From positions 82,096,469 through 82,160,468 of the forward strand of contig NC_081185.1 in assembly GCF_029867415.1 (NCBI RefSeq): DNA of 64,000 nt, written 5' to 3'. The position numbers and the translations under genes are program-made. Position 1 is the stretch's first letter. Each line of letters starts with the position of its first letter. The notes beneath the pieces were generated by a model. That model saw nothing but the letters and a program-made list of their open reading frames with translations. It did not search any database and had not been told where the DNA came from. Source of the stretch: Vicia villosa. Taxonomy: Eukaryota; Streptophyta; Magnoliopsida; Fabales; Fabaceae. Below, in pieces: positions 60,550 through 64,000 of the stretch.

Positions 60550-62058
60550 ATATTAAGTATGTTTATATGTATCAGCATCATTCATCACAAATCAATCATC
60601 ATCACCATCATTACAAAACATACATGTATTACACTAATCATCATCATCAAAAGTGAGAATATACATGTATTCACATCTTCCAAAACAAGTCAATCAACAT
60701 TGTACAATTATCAACAATCATCACGTAATCATGTTTTCAAACACATCTTATATTGTCACAATCTATCATATATGTCAACAATATATCATCCATCAAACGA
60801 ACAAGGTATTCACATCACACTCATATCATCACATGAAATATCTCATGAGCTCCGTTACACAATCAAACAATCATCATACGAATCATGTTTAAAACATAGC
60901 ATGTATTGTCATATCTCATCATATATATGTACAATACATCATTCATCAAGCAATAAATTCATAATTCAAAATTAATTGAAATCTACACCTCATTTTATCA
61001 TTTAAACTCATAGGTTATCTCATAAGGTTCATCATACTCGAAACGGCACTAAAACGGAGTTACGGATCAAAAGTTACGCATCATTGAACTTTCGAAGAAA
61101 ATCACAAAACAGAATTTTTACACACAGAAGCCATACGATTATGGCACTTCCCATACGCGTGTCACCCAAAGTCATACGCATTTCAGTAATCCCATACGCG
61201 AATCAACAGAACTAATTTTACACTGAAATTTCTCATACGAGTATCAACATACCCATACGCGTATGGCCTCATCCCATACGCGTATGACAGAATTCCATAC
61301 GCAAAACACCAGTATTTCTCCAAAAATATGCAATTTCGCACCAGTCCGTTTTCCACTCGTTTCCACTCATAACAGGCTACGATTTTAAGTCTAAAACACC
61401 ATCTTTTCACACATTATCATATGGTATTCATCCAATTTCATCAATCTATTATCCTATGTCAGTTTTACACATTAAAACCTAACTTTCTATACATTTATTG
61501 GAAACCCATAACTCAGATTCAGTGTTCATGGAAGAACACAACAACACAACAATTGATACAATACCCACAACACAAACATCAATTAACATACAATTCTATA
61601 TAGAATTCACAGAGGTATTCATCAATTATTCAATTTCTATTAAAATTATCCCAAAACCTAACTCTGACATATGATCAAATTGACCCAAACAATATCCCTA
61701 ATCATGCCCTATCATTCATAATCACGATAAGAGATGGTAATTGGAAGAGTCCCCCCTTACCTTAGCCAAATTCTTGATATTTGGTCTCTTCCTCTTTGTT
61801 CCTCTTTCACGTTCTTCATGTTCCAACTTCTCAGTTCTTTCACGTTCTATCCTTTTTTCCCAATTTCCTCTATTTTATGAAAACATAAAATAATTAGTAA
61901 TGGGCTTACTCACTTAGCACCCCCATACTACTAATCTCACCATCCGGCCCAATGACCCTTAATCCATAATTCTCCAATAATTTAACAAAATACCAAATAA
62001 TTCTAAATAATAATTTAATTTCCGATTAAATTAAAATTAGAAAATATGGGGTGTTACA
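59721..62058 (-). mobile_element. Tekay-type solo LTR in the copia element
   Basis: 2,338 bp with a perfect 5-bp duplication aagaa (59716-59720 and 62059-62063). The plus strand starts cGTAACACCCTTC (first base changed from t to c) and ends GGGTGTTACA. There is no primer site or coding region. It shares atgcatgtggtacca and ccacacaatgggaatt with the solo LTR at 29350, and has long cat/atc-rich runs at 60480-60660 that create a spurious 235-codon frame. Its word cassette lies at 61131-61302. Confidence 0.9.
61131..61302. repeat. Word cassette of solo LTR (ccatacgcgtatgg type)
   Basis: ccatacgattatgg at 61131, ccatacgcgtg at 61151, ccatacgcg near 61192, catacgagtat near 61234, the perfect palindrome ccatacgcgtatgg at 61253-61266, ccatacgcgtatga at 61274-61287 and ccatacgc near 61295. 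Spacers do not repeat. The ccg-rich segment (aacggcactaaaacggagtt, then acggatcaaaagttacgcat) is next to it at about 61039-61083. Confidence 0.85.
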
Positions 62059-62339
62059 AAGAACTTCCTGGAGTTTTATGGCACTTAAGGCTAGGACATT
62101 TATCTTTTGAAAGAGTGAAATGTATGAAGAAGATATATAGCTATATCTCAGATATTGTACATAGTGCTTGTGATGTATGTCAACTATCAAGACAGAAAAG
62201 TTTACCATTTCCTATTAGTAATAACAATGCACAACATGTGTTTGATCTAATACATTTAGATATTTGGGGTCCCTTTAACACTCCATCTGTGCATGCTTTA
62301 GATATTTTCTGACAATTTTGGATGATTATTGTAACACCC
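62059..62339 (+). pseudogene. Copia integrase N-terminal fragment
   Basis: Continues the copia element after the solo LTR: LWHLRLGHLSFERVKCM, then CDVCQLSRQKSLPF (the H...H...C..C zinc region), then LIHLDIWGPFNTPS with the first catalytic Asp. A one-base shift near 62310 gives a stop. After correction the next block would be LTILDDY. The sequence is then cut by the LTR at 62340. Confidence 0.88.
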
Positions 62340-64000
62340 CAATTCTACCCAGGCATATAGGTACAAATATCAGAGTATAAAAATTAAATTCATAAAAACA
62401 ATCAGGGCGTTACACTTAAGTAACCACATAACCAAACATAACATACTCGCAAAAGATGCGTAACACAAATAATCAAAGAGGACGGATATTCATAAACACC
62501 TGAATGTATTCACACTTATATAAATGCATCGGTAACAAAATATCCACAACATTCCTCCAAAATACATCGCATGAGAAGGTATCCAAAATACATAATACGA
62601 ATGCATCTAAAGGATCAAATATACATCAAAAGGATCCTATAAGCATTATCTACAAAATAAGTGTTCGATCCCCCCTAGGTGTTACGTATCACGAGCGGAC
62701 GACACCAAAACGGACGACTACAAAAAGAGCACCTACACTTGCGGATCACCTGCACATTACCCACGAGTAGGTAACATTAAGGCAGAAGGGTGAGAATATA
62801 ATTCATAATGAAAGCATGATCAATATAGTAATGCCCACAAATATCATTAAGAATCATATAACAAGATAATCCAACAAGTCAACCACAGTCAATATATAAG
62901 TAATGCGGTACATGAATGATAACATAATTATAAATACTGACGATGATGAATGAGACTCGACTATGCGTATGCATGTGGTACCAAATCCGGAGTAAAACTC
63001 CTCCTTGTCATTATGACAAAAACACCTGCCAAGCATTATGCTGGGACTTTATTCCACTCAGGAAGCCCGCAGGCTGTCGTCATCGAGCACGCAGCTCCCA
63101 CTGATAACCTCTTGCCACTCAGGCTAATATACCGTTACCGAGCATTAAGCTCCTACTGGTAACCATGCCCGCAGGCCATCTGTTAACAGTATTCCGCCAT
63201 TAACGTATTGAAATGTTATGCTGTGCATACAAACGACTCGATTACACAACAACAACAATAATATAACTCGGTCACATATCCACATCACACCGGTTATATT
63301 AATCCACACGGATACATCACCAAAATTGTCACTCAGGCGTTCAAATTCACACAGCACACATATACCGTCAAAACATACTTGATTAGCAAATATCATTTCA
63401 CAAAATACATTTATGAAAAATTCATTCAACCACCAATACACTCCTCTTTATCATAAAGCATGCTCAATAAGCTTCATAACGATTCGAACGGCACATAGAA
63501 AGGACCTCCGGTTCAAAAGATAGAGCAAAACGAAGTTTGGAAAAACAAGTTCCAGCACTGGCCGCTTAGCGGGTCGCAACTAGTCGCTTAGTGAACATTC
63601 CAGTAGCAAAATGAAAAAAAAATGCAAGAAGCTCCGCTTAGCGGCGCACTAGCGGTTTCTGCGAAATTTCAAAAAATATTTTCTTCCGCTTAGCAGACCC
63701 AGGGCCGCTTAGCGAACCTGCGAAAACTCAGAAAAACCAGTCCTGCAACAGACCTGCTAAACCCAAATCAACCATCCCAAAACCTCATGTGAACTTCCCT
63801 ACACCTCCTACACAATCCATACATGCCATATATTCATGCTAACAACCAATGATTCATGGTTCATTCACTAAATGTAAAATAACCTAATAATTCCTTCATC
63901 AATAATAAAACATGGAGAAATGTATAGCAACCATGATCAATGAAGATATCTATCTTCATACAACACATACACACCACAAAATCATATTCATAACTTCAAA
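62340..64000 (-). mobile_element. Tekay-like LTR, partial at window edge
   Basis: Starts TGTAACACCCC at 62340 after attat and runs off the window. It shares with the other Tekay-type LTRs the gcatgtggtacca string (near 62970) and the ccg-rich segment (gaacggcac, then ccggttcaaaagata near 63486-63523). It is more diverged than the two solo LTRs and has its own words. Whether it is solo or part of a full element cannot be told. Confidence 0.7.
63561..63717. repeat. Word cassette of the edge LTR (ccgcttagcgg type)
   Basis: The perfect palindrome ccgcttagcgg occurs at 63562-63572 and 63634-63644, with decayed forms gtcgcttagtg near 63583, ttccgcttagcaga near 63684 and gccgcttagcg near 63704. Spacers are unrelated. 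This is the reverse complement of the word in the Athila-like LARD. Confidence 0.85.

Larger units (their letters stand above)
57713..62339 (+). mobile_element. Ty1/copia element, 5' part, interrupted by a solo LTR
   Basis: A probable 5' LTR (about 57713-57920, with tatatatac near 57796 as TATA box), a primer site, gag-protease (58174-59720), then integrase start (62064-62339) after the solo LTR at 59721-62058. The right part is cut by another LTR at 62340. RT and RNase H are not in the window. LTR limits are approximate because the 3' copy is not seen. Confidence 0.75.

Noticed and set aside
60268..60975. 235-codon open frame
   Set aside because: Low-complexity Ser/His/Ile sequence from cat/atc runs in a solo LTR; not a gene.
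61131..61302. CRISPR-like interspersed repeats
   Set aside because: The repeated words are only 8-14 bp with irregular spacing in a plant LTR; not CRISPR, reported instead as a word cassette.

Overview
This is an AT-rich plant nuclear window that is almost entirely transposable-element sequence. The families point to a legume with a large, retrotransposon-filled genome, most likely a temperate legume of the pea/vetch/clover group. The evidence is an Ogre-type LTR with a tRNA-Arg primer site, a SIRE/Maximus-type Ty1/copia element, several Tekay-type Ty3/gypsy LTRs, and a signal-peptide-plus-8-cysteine defensin-like gene. The species cannot be fixed from the sequence alone. Only two host genes are supported: a four-exon gene for a predicted plastid membrane protein (44850-46636, minus) and a two-exon defensin-like secreted peptide gene (54673-55018, plus).

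Layout. 1-6250: the 5' part of an Ogre-like element on the minus strand (leader 1-3238, primer site 3239-3256, LTR 3261-6250), with tandem repeats in the leader and a tRNA-like sequence in the LTR. 6590-21653: a three-level nest. A decayed Tat-lineage gag-pol relic (minus) is split by a CACTA transposon (8789-20681, TSD gtt), which is split by a full-length Tekay-type chromovirus (9198-17470) whose gag-pol is broken by stops and frameshifts. 23000-23430: a possible TRIM. 24093-36955: a second three-level nest. A rearranged SIRE/Maximus copia element contains a Tekay-type solo LTR (29350-35946, TSD catac), which contains a coding-less Athila-like LTR element (29932-34843, TSD accat).

36956-48965: AT-rich intergenic sequence with a non-autonomous hAT element, a LINE tail, foldback MITEs at TA microsatellites, the plastid-protein gene and an RNase H-like pseudogene. 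48966-53697: a candidate Helitron loaded with MITEs. 54600-55045: the defensin-like gene with TATA box and poly(A) signal. 55175-57150: long inverted arms around a LINE RNase H fragment. 57160-64000: the tail of a gypsy element, then a copia element (gag-protease-integrase fragment) interrupted by a Tekay-type solo LTR (59721-62058, TSD aagaa) and by another LTR that runs off the window (62340-64000).

The most unusual observation is a shared cassette in five different LTR families. Each carries several copies of its own short palindromic word, sparsely spaced, beside a common ccg-rich segment: gcgccgcg; tccgctgagcgga; gtaaccnnttac; ccatacgcgtatgg; ccgcttagcgg. The same palindrome (ccgcttagcgg, read ccgctaagcgg on the other strand) occurs in two unrelated lineages. 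I know of no described function for it.
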